This document shows, piece after piece, positions 53,707 to 62,878 of a stretch of DNA of 64,000 bases (position 1 is the first letter of the stretch; each line of letters opens with the position of its first letter). The notes beneath the pieces are model-generated. The model was given only the letters and a program-made list of their open reading frames with translations, made no database searches and was not told the DNA's origin. This DNA is from Betaproteobacteria bacterium (GTDB lineage: Bacteria; Pseudomonadota; Gammaproteobacteria; Burkholderiales; Rhodocyclaceae): positions 248,001 to 312,000 of the forward strand of contig JADJBM010000004.1 in NCBI GenBank assembly GCA_016703785.1. Reading direction: 5' to 3'. Made by a program: the position numbers and the translations under genes.

Positions 53707-55149
53707 ATGAAGTCGGTTCCCGCTCCCTTTTTGCGGCTCGCCACCCTGCTGGCGATACTGCTGCTGCCTGCAGCGTCCCAGGCTCAGGAGCGCCTGCCGG
53801 CGCCGGTGGCGCAAGCGCTCAAGAAGGCCAGCGTGCCGGATTCGGCGGTCGCTGTGGTGGTGCGGGAAACCGATGCGCGCGCGCCACGCGTGAGCTTCAA
53901 TGCCGACAAGCCGATGAACCCGGCTTCGGTCATGAAGCTGGTGACGACCTATGCCGCGCTGGAACTGCTCGGCCCCGCCTATGCCTGGAAGACCGAGGCC
54001 TATGCGCTCGGACCGATCAACGACGGCGTACTGGAGGGCGACCTCGCCTTCAAGGGCTATGGCGACCCCAGGCTCGGCTTCGAGCAGTTCTGGCTGCTCC
54101 TGCGCCAGCTGCGCGACAAGGGCCTGCGCGAAATCCGCGGCGACCTGCTGCTCGATCGCAGCCACTTCGAGGCGATCGCCCACGACCCGGCGCGCTTCGA
54201 CGGCGAAGCCCTGCGACCCTACAACGTCGGGCCGGACGCGCTGCTGGTGAACTACAAGGCGGTCCGCCTCTCCTTCCTGCCCGATGTTGCGAGGAGAACT
54301 CTGGCCGTCAGCGCCGAGCCAACGCCGCCGCAGCTTGATCTGGTCAACCTCGTGAAGCTCGCCGACGGCACCTGCGGCACCGCCTGGTACGAGGGCATCC
54401 GCATGGACCTGGCGGATACCGGCGCGGTGGCGCGGCTAATCCTGACCGGCAGCTATCCGGCCGCCTGCGGCGAAAAATCCCGCAGCGTTTCCGTGATGAG
54501 CCATCCACAATTCGTCGCGGGGGTTTTCCGCCAGTTATGGGGAGAACTCGGCGGCAAGCTCTCCGGCGACCTGCGCGATGGCGTCGTGCCCGCCCAGGCC
54601 CGCCTGCTGGCACGCAGCGACTCGCCCGCCCTAGCCGAGGTGGTGCGAGACATCAACAAGTTCAGCAACAATGTCATGGCGCGCCAGCTCTATCTCACCC
54701 TCGGCGCCGAGGCGGCGAAGCGGCCGGCGCGCAGCGAAGACGCCGAGGCGGCCATCCGCGCCTGGCTGGCGCAGAAGGAACTGCGCATGCCTGAACTCGT
54801 CATCGAGAACGGCGCGGGGCTCTCGCGCCTGGATCGCATCAGCGCGGAGAACCTCGGCCGCCTGCTGCATGCGGCATACGCCAGCCCGGTCATGCCGGAG
54901 TTCATCGCCTCGCTGCCGCTGGCCGGAATCGACGGCACCATGAGGAAGCGCCTCAATGGAAACGGCGTCGCCGGCCACGCGCATGTCAAGACGGGTTATC
55001 TGGAAGGCGTGCGTGCTCTCGCCGGCTATGTGCTGGACAAGCGGGGCCGGCGCAGCATCGTGGTCTTCCTGATCAACCATCCCAACGCCGGTGCCGGCAA
55101 GGCCGCGCAGGATGCGCTGCTCGCCTGCGTCTACGAAAGAACCTGCTGA
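53707..55149 (+). CDS. dacB: D-alanyl-D-alanine carboxypeptidase/endopeptidase (PBP4, DacB)
   Basis: Periplasmic penicillin-binding protein of the S13 family, trimming or cleaving peptidoglycan cross-links. Signal peptide 1-26 (LATLLAILLLPAASQAQ). Catalytic motifs: SxxK at about 74-77 (ASVMK), SxN (FSNNVMARQ) and KTG (HVKTGYLEGVRALAGYV). The large insertion between SxxK and SxN typical of PBP4 is present. 480 residues from ATG 53707. Divergent from groES; the stop overlaps the next small gene (TGATG). Confidence 0.93.
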   Translation: MKSVPAPFLRLATLLAILLLPAASQAQERLPAPVAQALKKASVPDSAVAVVVRETDARAPRVSFNADKPMNPASVMKLVTTYAALELLGPAYAWKTEAYALGPINDGVLEGDLAFKGYGDPRLGFEQFWLLLRQLRDKGLREIRGDLLLDRSHFEAIAHDPARFDGEALRPYNVGPDALLVNYKAVRLSFLPDVARRTLAVSAEPTPPQLDLVNLVKLADGTCGTAWYEGIRMDLADTGAVARLILTGSYPAACGEKSRSVSVMSHPQFVAGVFRQLWGELGGKLSGDLRDGVVPAQARLLARSDSPALAEVVRDINKFSNNVMARQLYLTLGAEAAKRPARSEDAEAAIRAWLAQKELRMPELVIENGAGLSRLDRISAENLGRLLHAAYASPVMPEFIASLPLAGIDGTMRKRLNGNGVAGHAHVKTGYLEGVRALAGYVLDKRGRRSIVVFLINHPNAGAGKAAQDALLACVYERTC

Positions 55150-55397
55150 TGCGCCGAATGCTGCTGCTTGCGGCCGCCTTCGCCTACATGGTGCTGCTCA
55201 TCGAGGCGGTGCGCGCCGCCGTGGCCTGGTGGCACGGCGAGGCGACGCTCGGCCTGCTCGACTACCTGCTCATCGGCGCGCTGCCGCTGCTGGCGTGGAT
55301 CTGGTTTCGCCACTTTTCGATGTTCCGCAAGGACTGCGCGAAGGGCGCCTGCGCCCTGCCCGACGACCAGGGCAAGCCGCCGGCCTCAGGCAGGTAG
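55149..55397 (+). CDS. small membrane protein of unknown function
   Basis: 82 residues with two hydrophobic helices (about 4-27, MLLLAAAFAYMVLLIEAVRA, and 36-53, LLDYLLIGALPLLAWIWF). A cytoplasmic or periplasmic tail contains two Cys (KDCAKGACALPDD). ATG overlaps the dacB stop (TGATG), so it is translated with dacB. No family recognised. Its 3' end overlaps the opposing membrane-protein gene by 12 bases. Confidence 0.68.
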   Translation: MRRMLLLAAAFAYMVLLIEAVRAAVAWWHGEATLGLLDYLLIGALPLLAWIWFRHFSMFRKDCAKGACALPDDQGKPPASGR

Positions 55398-55800
55398 CGG
55401 CATGCCCTTTTCGGAAACGAGGCGCAGCCAGCCACGCACGATGCGGTAGAGCACCCACAGGCCGGCGGCGATCACGATGCCCCAGGCGAGCGGCAGCCCG
55501 AACAATAGTCAGTCCCGCCAGCACGGCGACCGCCACCCACAGCAGGGCGAACCAGAAGGTGCGGATCTGCCAGCGGAAGTGCGATTCGAGAAACGTGCCC
55601 TGCGTTTCGCCACGCTTGATGTAGTTCATCACCACCGCGATGATCGACGGCCAGCCGCTGAGGAAGGCGGTGACGATGAAGGTCGTGCCGAGCAGACCCG
55701 TCACCGCGCTGAAGGCGTGCAGGCCGTAGATGATGTGGGTGTACGTCACCAGCCCCTGCGTTGGTACTGCCTGCCCGGTCCTGCCGTCGATATCGGCCAT
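55386..55800 (-). pseudogene. DUF4870-like membrane protein, frameshifted
   Basis: ATG 55800 begins MADIDGRTGQAVPTQGLVTY, followed by helices (YGLHAFSAVTGLLGTTFIVT, SGWPSIIAVVMNYIKRG) and the conserved FLESHFRWQIRTFWFALLW motif. After VAVLAGL the frame breaks: removing one base near 55509 gives a continuous helix (AGLLLFGLPLAWGIVIAAGL) and the end RIVRGWLRLVSEKGMPLPA with stop at 55386. As read, the frame instead runs into unrelated Arg-rich sequence. Either a real frameshift or a sequencing error; the reconstructed protein would be about 137 residues. Confidence 0.75.
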
Positions 55801-55802
55801 GC

Positions 55803-57278
55803 CTATAACCCCAATCCTTTCAACAATTCGTCCACGCGCCGCTTCACCGATTCGTCCATGGCGATGACGCGGCCCCATTCGCGGGCGGTCTCGCCCGGCC
55901 ACTTGTTCGTCGCGTCGATGCCCATCTTGCTGCCCAGGCCAGCCACCGGCGAGGCGAAGTCGAGATAGTCGATCGGCGTGTTCTGCGCGATCAGCGTGTC
56001 GCGCGCGGCATCTACGCGGGTGGTCAGCGCCCACACCACTTCCTTCCAGTCGCGCACGTTCACGTCGTCGTCGGTAACGATGATGAACTTGGTATACATG
56101 AACTGGCGCAGGTAGCTCCAGATGCCGAACATCACGCGCTTGGCGTGGCCGGGGTACTGCTTCTTCATGCTCACCACCGCCATGCGATAGGAGCAGCCCT
56201 CGGGCGGCAGGTAGAAATCGACGATCTCGGGGAACTGCTTCTGCAACAGCGGCACGAACACCTCGTTCAGCGCCACGCCGAGCATGGCCGGCTCGTCGGG
56301 CGGCTTGCCGGTGTAGGTGCTGTGGTAGATCGGGTCGCGGCGCATCGTCATGCGTTCGATCGTGAATACCGGAAACTCGGCCTGCTCGTTGTAGTAGCCG
56401 GTGTGGTCACCGAAAGGACCCTCGAGCGCGGTTTCCTGCGGATGGATCACGCCCTCCAGCACGATCTCGGCGGCGGCCGGCACCTGCAGGTCGTTGCCGA
56501 GGCATTTGACGACCTCCGTCTTGGCGCCGCGCAGCAGTCCGGCGAACTGGTATTCGGACAGCGAATCCGGCACCGGCGTCACCGCCCCGAGAATCGTCGC
56601 CGGATCGGCGCCCAGCGCCACTGCCACGGGGAACGGTTCGCCGGGATGCTTCAGGCAGTGGTCGCGGAAATCCAGCGCGCCGCCGCGATGCGGCAGCCAG
56701 CGCATGATGACCTTGTTCGCCGCGATCACCTGCTGGCGGTAGATGCCGAGGTTCTGCCGCGCCTTGTGCGGTCCGCGTGTGACTGTCAGCCCCCAAGTGA
56801 TGAGCGGCGCGACATCCCCCGGCCAGCAGGTCTGGATGGGCAGGCGGGAAAGATCAACATCCTTGCCCTCCCACACCACCTCCTGGCAGGGCGCGGAGGA
56901 CACTTCCTTCGGCGCCATGTTGAGCACCTGTTTCAGCAGCGGCAGCTTGTCCCAGGCGTCCCGCAAGCCCTTCGGCGGCTCGGGTTCCTTCAGCGCGGCG
57001 AGCAACAGGCCCACGTCGCGCAGCGCATCGATGGACTCCGCGCCCATGCCCAGCGCGACGCGGTGCGGCGTGCCGAACAAGTTGCCGAGCACCGGCATGC
57101 GCAGTTGCCCAGATTGCCCTTTCGGCTTCTCGAAAAGCAGCGCCGGACCGCCCGCGCGCAATACGCGGTCGCACACCTCGGTCATTTCCAGCTTCGGGTC
57201 GACCTCGGCGGCGATGCGCTTGAGTTCGCCGAGTTCTTCCAGTTGCGTGACAAAGTCGCGCAGGTCGCGGTATTTCAT
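55803..57278 (-). CDS. ubiD: UbiD-family decarboxylase (3-octaprenyl-4-hydroxybenzoate carboxy-lyase)
   Basis: Prenylated-FMN-dependent decarboxylase of ubiquinone synthesis. At 491 residues with MKYRDLRDFVTQLEELGELKRI, the RQNLGIYRQQVI region, the acidic active site EGPFGDHTGYYNE and FIIVTDDDVNVRDWKEVVWAL, it matches the ubiquinone-pathway UbiD closely. UbiX, the flavin prenyltransferase it needs, is not in the window. Only 2 bases separate its stop from the start of the downstream membrane-protein gene. Confidence 0.95.
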   Translation of the reverse strand: MKYRDLRDFVTQLEELGELKRIAAEVDPKLEMTEVCDRVLRAGGPALLFEKPKGQSGQLRMPVLGNLFGTPHRVALGMGAESIDALRDVGLLLAALKEPEPPKGLRDAWDKLPLLKQVLNMAPKEVSSAPCQEVVWEGKDVDLSRLPIQTCWPGDVAPLITWGLTVTRGPHKARQNLGIYRQQVIAANKVIMRWLPHRGGALDFRDHCLKHPGEPFPVAVALGADPATILGAVTPVPDSLSEYQFAGLLRGAKTEVVKCLGNDLQVPAAAEIVLEGVIHPQETALEGPFGDHTGYYNEQAEFPVFTIERMTMRRDPIYHSTYTGKPPDEPAMLGVALNEVFVPLLQKQFPEIVDFYLPPEGCSYRMAVVSMKKQYPGHAKRVMFGIWSYLRQFMYTKFIIVTDDDVNVRDWKEVVWALTTRVDAARDTLIAQNTPIDYLDFASPVAGLGSKMGIDATNKWPGETAREWGRVIAMDESVKRRVDELLKGLGL

Positions 57279-57402
57279 TGGCCGTCGGGAAACAGGAAAG
57301 CGTCTATTCTCTGATGCTTCTCGAGCTTTGGCTAGTCATGCGAATACGCCTTCCCATCCAGTGAATCCCGGATGGCCTTGAAGAATGAGAAGGCAAAAAG
57401 AA

Positions 57403-58559
57403 TCAGTCGCCGCTCGCCCCGGCATTTCCCTGAAAACCGGTAAAGCCACCCGATGTCGTTCCGGTAGAGGTGCCCGTGGTCGTTCCAGTGGTCGTTCCGG
57501 TAGATGTACTGGTGGTCGTTCCAGTGGAAGTGCCCGCGGAGGTGCCCGTAGACGATCCCGGAGCACTACCCGCCCGCTTATAGCAGTCGCGCAGGCAGCT
57601 ATCCAGCGCTGCCTGGGCATTGGCCGCTTCCTGCTCGGCACGCTCGCGTGCCGCGGTCGCGCGCGCCGCCGATTCGCGAGCCTGCGACGCCGCCTGCTCC
57701 TTGGTCTCGACGCGCCGACGCGCCCTGTCCACATCCTGCTGTGCGCCCCTGGCGCTTCCGCGCGCATTCGACAAATTCATGTCGCTTGGGCTGCCCTTGG
57801 TCACCCCGCCTGCGCGTCTGTTGAATGTTTCAAGCCTGTCGAGATTGGCGCGCGCAGCCTCCAGCCGCGCTTCCGCCCTGGTCAGATTCTCGCGCTCGGC
57901 TGCCGTTCACGTTCGGCGGAGGACAACTGCTCACGGGCCTTCCTTTCGTTATCCTCGGCACGATACTGGTTCCAGTCGGCACGCTGGTCGGCGGCGCTCT
58001 CGGCGGCGCACTTGCGGGCGCAGATTTCGTCGGTGATGGACCAGCCGGGTCTCGGCGTAAACGGCTGGCCAGCGGTGGGTGCGTCGGCCGGGGGCGGTGC
58101 CGCGGCGCCCGTGGCAGGCGACGTCACACTGGTTGCCGAGCCGGGCTGGAGCACCTTGTCGCAGGCGCGCTCCACGCGACTGAGCAGCTCCCGCGCAGCT
58201 TGCTGGATCTGGTGTTCCTTGGCGGTCATATCCCGGTGGGCTGCAATGCCGGTAAGCCGATCCACTTCCAGGCGAAAGCTGATGATCCAGGCCGAACATA
58301 TCAACGTGTCGCTGCTTGAGACGAGCTGCATCATTGGTCCGCTGGCGCCGCGAGTGGTTTCACCATTTGTAATTGCGCTCTCGACCGTCGACTCCAGCGC
58401 GTCGGCGGCATTCTTGATCTGTTCCTGCGCCTGGGGATCCTTCGTAACTTTTTCGGCAAACTTGTCTGAAAACCCGCTCGCCATCGCGGCGCCGTGCAAT
58501 ATCATTAACGCAACCGACAACAACAGCATTCCGCGACACGGGTTCAAGGTGTTGCGCAT
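57403..58559 (-). pseudogene. secreted coiled-coil protein with Thr-Gly repeat tail, frameshifted
   Basis: From ATG 58559: signal peptide (MLLLSVALMILHGAAMA), then a helical region with two Cys (LICSAW, ERACDKVLQ), a Pro/Ala linker and a charged coiled coil. The frame stops at 57882 after SSAERERQPSARI. One missing base near 57907 would continue it as AAERENLTRAEARLEAARAN, on through GSARGAQQDVDRARRR and AERERAEQEAANAQA to a tail of Thr-Gly dipeptides ending at 57403. The two halves are thus one gene of about 385 codons split by a single-base deletion. No known family; possibly a cell-surface or periplasmic structural protein. Confidence 0.7.
57455..57555. repeat. imperfect tandem repeat encoding Thr-Gly/Ser
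   Basis: Repeated units of the type GTTCCGGT and GTGGTC on the plus strand; minus-strand translation is TSTGTTTGTTTGTSTG-like. Units of 12-24 bases vary, as expected for a slippage-prone coding minisatellite. Confidence 0.7.
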
Positions 58560-58624
58560 GATCGCCTCCTTTGGTTTATTGTTGGGCGTAGCGTCGGGGC
58601 TGGCCGATTGGCTCCCCGTTATGC

Positions 58625-58630
58625 ATTATA
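58625..58630 (-). promoter_or_regulatory. candidate promoter of the coiled-coil gene
   Basis: Minus-strand TATAAT about 66 bases upstream of ATG 58559; the -35 is poor. Confidence 0.35.
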
Positions 58631-58690
58631 GGCAGCGGCATCAGGCCCGCCCGGTTTTTCAGCACCGGGCATTCTTATTGGACCTGGGAC

Positions 58691-59596
58691 ATGAATAGCC
58701 CTTGGCTCGTCGTCCTCAACCCCATCTCCGGCCAGGGCCGGGCGATGCACCATCGCCACGAAATCGAAGCGGTGCTGCGGCGGCACGGCATCGATTTTGC
58801 ATTGGAGATCAGCGAACGGCCGGGGCATGCCATCGAGATCGTCAGCGGGGCGATCCGGAGCGGCTGCCGGCACGTCCTCGCCGTCGGCGGCGACGGCACG
58901 GTCAACGAATGCGCCAACGGCATCTTCCGCCAGGATGCCGTTGCAACGACGGAGATCACGCTGGGCGTCATGCCGATCGGTACCGGCAACGACTGGGCGC
59001 GCACCCACCGCATCCCGAAGGACTACGCCGAGGTCGCCGCATTGATGGCGGCAGAAACGAGCCGCCTGCACGACGTCGGCGTCGCCGAGTTCGACGGCGC
59101 CAAGCGGCATTTCATCAATGTCGCCGGCATCGGCTTCGACGCCCATGTCGTCGAGGCCCTGCCCGACCGCACCCTGGGGCCGATGGCCTATCTGGTCGGC
59201 CTGGTGAAGGGCTTGCTGAGCTACACCGCCGTCCCGCTGAGGCTGACTTTCGGCGAACGAAAACTCGAGGCACGGGCCTTCGTGTTGTTCTTCGCCATCG
59301 GCCGGTTTTGCGGCAACGGCATGAACGTGGCGCCGCAAGCCGAGGTCGACGACGGCCTCTTCGACGTCACCCTGGTCCAGGAACTGTCGCGCTGGGAAGT
59401 GCTGAAGAGCCTGCGCAAGCTCTTCGACGGCACGCTGCTGACGCACCCGAAGGTGCTGGCGCTGCGCGAGGCGTGGGGCGCAGTGGAGACGGCCATCGCC
59501 CAGCCGGTGGAGGCCGACGGCGAACTGATCGGCCATGCGCCGGTGCGCTTCTCCATCCTGCCGCGCGCGTTGCGCGTCATCACGCCACAGGAATAA
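58691..59596 (+). CDS. diacylglycerol kinase-catalytic-domain lipid kinase (YegS-like)
   Basis: A 301-residue cytosolic or membrane-associated lipid kinase. The N-terminal nucleotide-binding domain has VVLNPISGQGRA and GGDGTVNECANG, plus MPIGTGNDWART. The C-terminal beta domain contains FINVAGIGFDAHVVE and the VDDGLFDVTLV motif. YegS/BmrU family members phosphorylate diacylglycerol, phosphatidylglycerol or sphingoid-like lipids; the substrate here is not determinable. Confidence 0.9.
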   Translation: MNSPWLVVLNPISGQGRAMHHRHEIEAVLRRHGIDFALEISERPGHAIEIVSGAIRSGCRHVLAVGGDGTVNECANGIFRQDAVATTEITLGVMPIGTGNDWARTHRIPKDYAEVAALMAAETSRLHDVGVAEFDGAKRHFINVAGIGFDAHVVEALPDRTLGPMAYLVGLVKGLLSYTAVPLRLTFGERKLEARAFVLFFAIGRFCGNGMNVAPQAEVDDGLFDVTLVQELSRWEVLKSLRKLFDGTLLTHPKVLALREAWGAVETAIAQPVEADGELIGHAPVRFSILPRALRVITPQE

Positions 59597-59756
59597 TCTC
59601 CCGCAGCGCAGATCAAGGTGTTACACTGCGCGCCGCGTGGCCATCCATCAGTCAGCTTGCCGCGCGCCGCGTCTCTTCCATTCGCGTCTTTTCCTCCCAA
59701 CGAGATCCTGCCCAGACTGATCGCCACCCAGGCGAGGCTGATCCAGGAACATCAAA

Positions 59757-61076
<1,320 letters not shown>

Positions 61077-61084
61077 CAACGCCC

Positions 61085-61153
61085 GTCATTCCCGCACAAG
61101 CGGGAATCCAGGACTTTCGACAGCACGTGGATCCCCGCTTGCGCGGGGATGAC
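61085..61153. repeat. REPIN-like inverted pair of palindromic repeats
   Basis: Arm GTCATTCCCGCACAAGCGGG followed by AATCCA, mirrored by TGGATCCCCG and CTTGCGCGGGGATGAC, with about 4 mismatches in 26. Each arm also folds on itself (CCCGC / GCGGG). This GTCATTCCCGC-type element is a widespread dispersed repeat in proteobacteria. It fills the convergent rhlE / small-protein spacer. Confidence 0.75.
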
Positions 61154-61162
61154 AGTATCTGG

Positions 61163-61408
61163 CTAGATCTTGAGCAGCTTCATCGCCTTGCCCAGGGTAT
61201 CCACCGACTCCTGGTGCTTGCCGGCCTTGTGCAGTTCCTCGCCCTTGGCGCGCAGCATCTTCACTTCCGACATCTGCTCGGACGTAAGCTGTGGGTTCTT
61301 CGCCATCGCCTCGTCGATCTTTTTCATGTCCGCCGGGCAGTGGAAGGCGTAGGCCTGCGCACTGGCCAGCGCCAGGCCGCTCAATAACGCGATTGTCGTG
61401 ATTTTCAT
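61163..61408 (-). CDS. small exported protein of unknown function
   Basis: 81 residues. Signal peptide about 1-22 (MKITTIALLSGLALASAQAY), mature part FHCPADMKKIDEAMAKNP then a helical, Lys-rich region ending KAMKLLKI, probably periplasmic. One Cys. The start is placed at ATG 61408, where the signal peptide begins and an AGAGAA ribosome region precedes. Similar small HCPADMKKID-type proteins occur in betaproteobacteria without assigned function. Confidence 0.75.
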   Translation of the reverse strand: MKITTIALLSGLALASAQAYAFHCPADMKKIDEAMAKNPQLTSEQMSEVKMLRAKGEELHKAGKHQESVDTLGKAMKLLKI

Positions 61409-61506
61409 TATGTTCTCTCCGTGGGTTCCCGGCCGCGGCCGGTACCTTCCAATCATAGTCAAGAAGCATTAAAGTTCAATCGGGATTGACGAAAATGGAG
61501 GCCGGA

Positions 61507-62220
61507 ATGAAGAAGACCCTGCTGGTTGGAGTGGCAATTCTCTTGATCGTCCTGGGGGGCGCGGCCTATTGGCTGTATTCGTCGCTCGACTCCATCGTCA
61601 AGACGGCCATCGAAAAGTACGGCTCGGAGATCACCCAGGTCGCCGTCAGCGTCAACGCCGTCGCGCTGTCGCCCACCGACGGCAAGGGGGAAGTCAAAGG
61701 CCTGCGCGTCGGCAACCCGAAGGGTTTTCGCACGCCCCATGCCGTTTCCGTCGGCGCCATAGAACTCGCCGTGGCCCCCGCCAGCCTCACCGGCGACGTG
61801 GTGCTGATCCGCAAGATCGCCATCGCTTCGCCGCGCATCTCGTATGAAGCCGGCAGCGGCGACAAGAGCAATTTCGATGTCATCCAGCAGAATGTCGATC
61901 GATCGCTCGGCAAGGGCAAGAAAGAGAAGGACAAGAACTCGCCGGAACAGAAGATGATCGTCGAGCACCTGCTCATCCGCGACATCAAGGTGACTTACTC
62001 GCCCATCCTGCTCGAAGGCAAAGGCTTCGAGATCTCCCTGCCGGACATCGAACTGCGCGACATCGGCAAGGCGAAGGGCGGGGTCACTTCCGGCGAACTG
62101 GTCAAGGTCGTCACGGATGCGCTGATGACGCGGATGACGCGCGCCATCACCAATTCGCTGAAAGGCACCGCCGACATCACGAAGAGCGTGACCGACGGCG
62201 TGAAGGGATTGTTCAAATAA
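61507..62220 (+). CDS. membrane-anchored AsmA-like protein
   Basis: 237 residues. An N-terminal anchor (LLVGVAILLIVLGGAAYWLY) is followed by a beta-rich domain (about 30-190) with the pattern VALSPTDGKGEVKGLRVGNP, VLIRKIAIASPRISYEAG and LPDIELRDIGK seen in AsmA/DUF748-type envelope proteins. A Lys-rich loop (GKGKKEKDKNSPEQK) and an amphipathic C-terminus (IKSVTDGVKGLFK-like) complete it. ATG 61507 follows GGAGG. Likely periplasmic-facing envelope maintenance; function not established. Confidence 0.75.
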   Translation: MKKTLLVGVAILLIVLGGAAYWLYSSLDSIVKTAIEKYGSEITQVAVSVNAVALSPTDGKGEVKGLRVGNPKGFRTPHAVSVGAIELAVAPASLTGDVVLIRKIAIASPRISYEAGSGDKSNFDVIQQNVDRSLGKGKKEKDKNSPEQKMIVEHLLIRDIKVTYSPILLEGKGFEISLPDIELRDIGKAKGGVTSGELVKVVTDALMTRMTRAITNSLKGTADITKSVTDGVKGLFK

Positions 62221-62254
62221 TGAACCTCGAATACCCGCCGGGGTCTAGACAGCC

Positions 62255-62878
62255 GTGAGCCACGCCAAAGCCGACAATACCCCGCTGACGACACGTCTCC
62301 TGCACGCAGGCGACCGGCCCGCCATCGAGCACTTCTTCCTCGTCGAGATGGACGACGTGTCGCTCTACTGGCGCTTCTTCCGCACCATGACGCCGATGAC
62401 CGTCAACGTCTATGTGACGCAGATGCGTTTCGACAACGGCTGCGTCGCCTACGGCGCGTTCTTCGATGAGCGCCTCGTCGGCGTGGCCGAGCTCTCGGCC
62501 ATTCCCGGCAGCGAAACCTGCGCGGAGAACCGCCCAGGTTCGCTTTCCTGCGGGGAACTGGGCATTGCCGTCTCCAACCACCTGCACCACAAGGGCATCG
62601 GCCGCCAGTTGCTCACCCGCCTGCTCGACGATGCGTGGACGCGCGGCCTGAAGCGCATCCAGCTTTCCAGCCTGCGCGACAACCGCCCCATGCTGGGGCT
62701 GGCCGCCCGTCTCGGCTTCCAGCCGCTGCGCGAGGAATCGGGCGAGGTCATCATGCAGGCGCTGCGCCCGGCCGACTGGCCGCAGGCGGTGCCGCGCCGC
62801 ATGAAACAGTCGGCCGCACCAACTGCGGAGCGCGAGATCAACTGCAGCGCGAAGGTCGTCAACGCACGCTGCAGGTAA
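62255..62878 (+). CDS. GNAT-family N-acetyltransferase
   Basis: 207 residues from GTG 62255. GNAT core: VGVAELSAIPG (beta 4), GELGIAVSNHLHHKGIGRQL (acetyl-CoA pyrophosphate loop, HKGIGRQL) and LSSLRDNRPMLGLAARLGFQ. Substrate unknown; the form resembles stand-alone versions of the GNAT domain found fused to Pat-type protein acetyltransferases. The 3' end overlaps the opposing molybdoenzyme gene by 20 bases. Confidence 0.83.
   Translation: MSHAKADNTPLTTRLLHAGDRPAIEHFFLVEMDDVSLYWRFFRTMTPMTVNVYVTQMRFDNGCVAYGAFFDERLVGVAELSAIPGSETCAENRPGSLSCGELGIAVSNHLHHKGIGRQLLTRLLDDAWTRGLKRIQLSSLRDNRPMLGLAARLGFQPLREESGEVIMQALRPADWPQAVPRRMKQSAAPTAEREINCSAKVVNARCR

Noticed and set aside
57455..57555. Repeat array resembling a CRISPR
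   Set aside because: Units are short, contiguous and imperfect with no spacers; they encode Thr-Gly dipeptides in frame, so this is a coding minisatellite.
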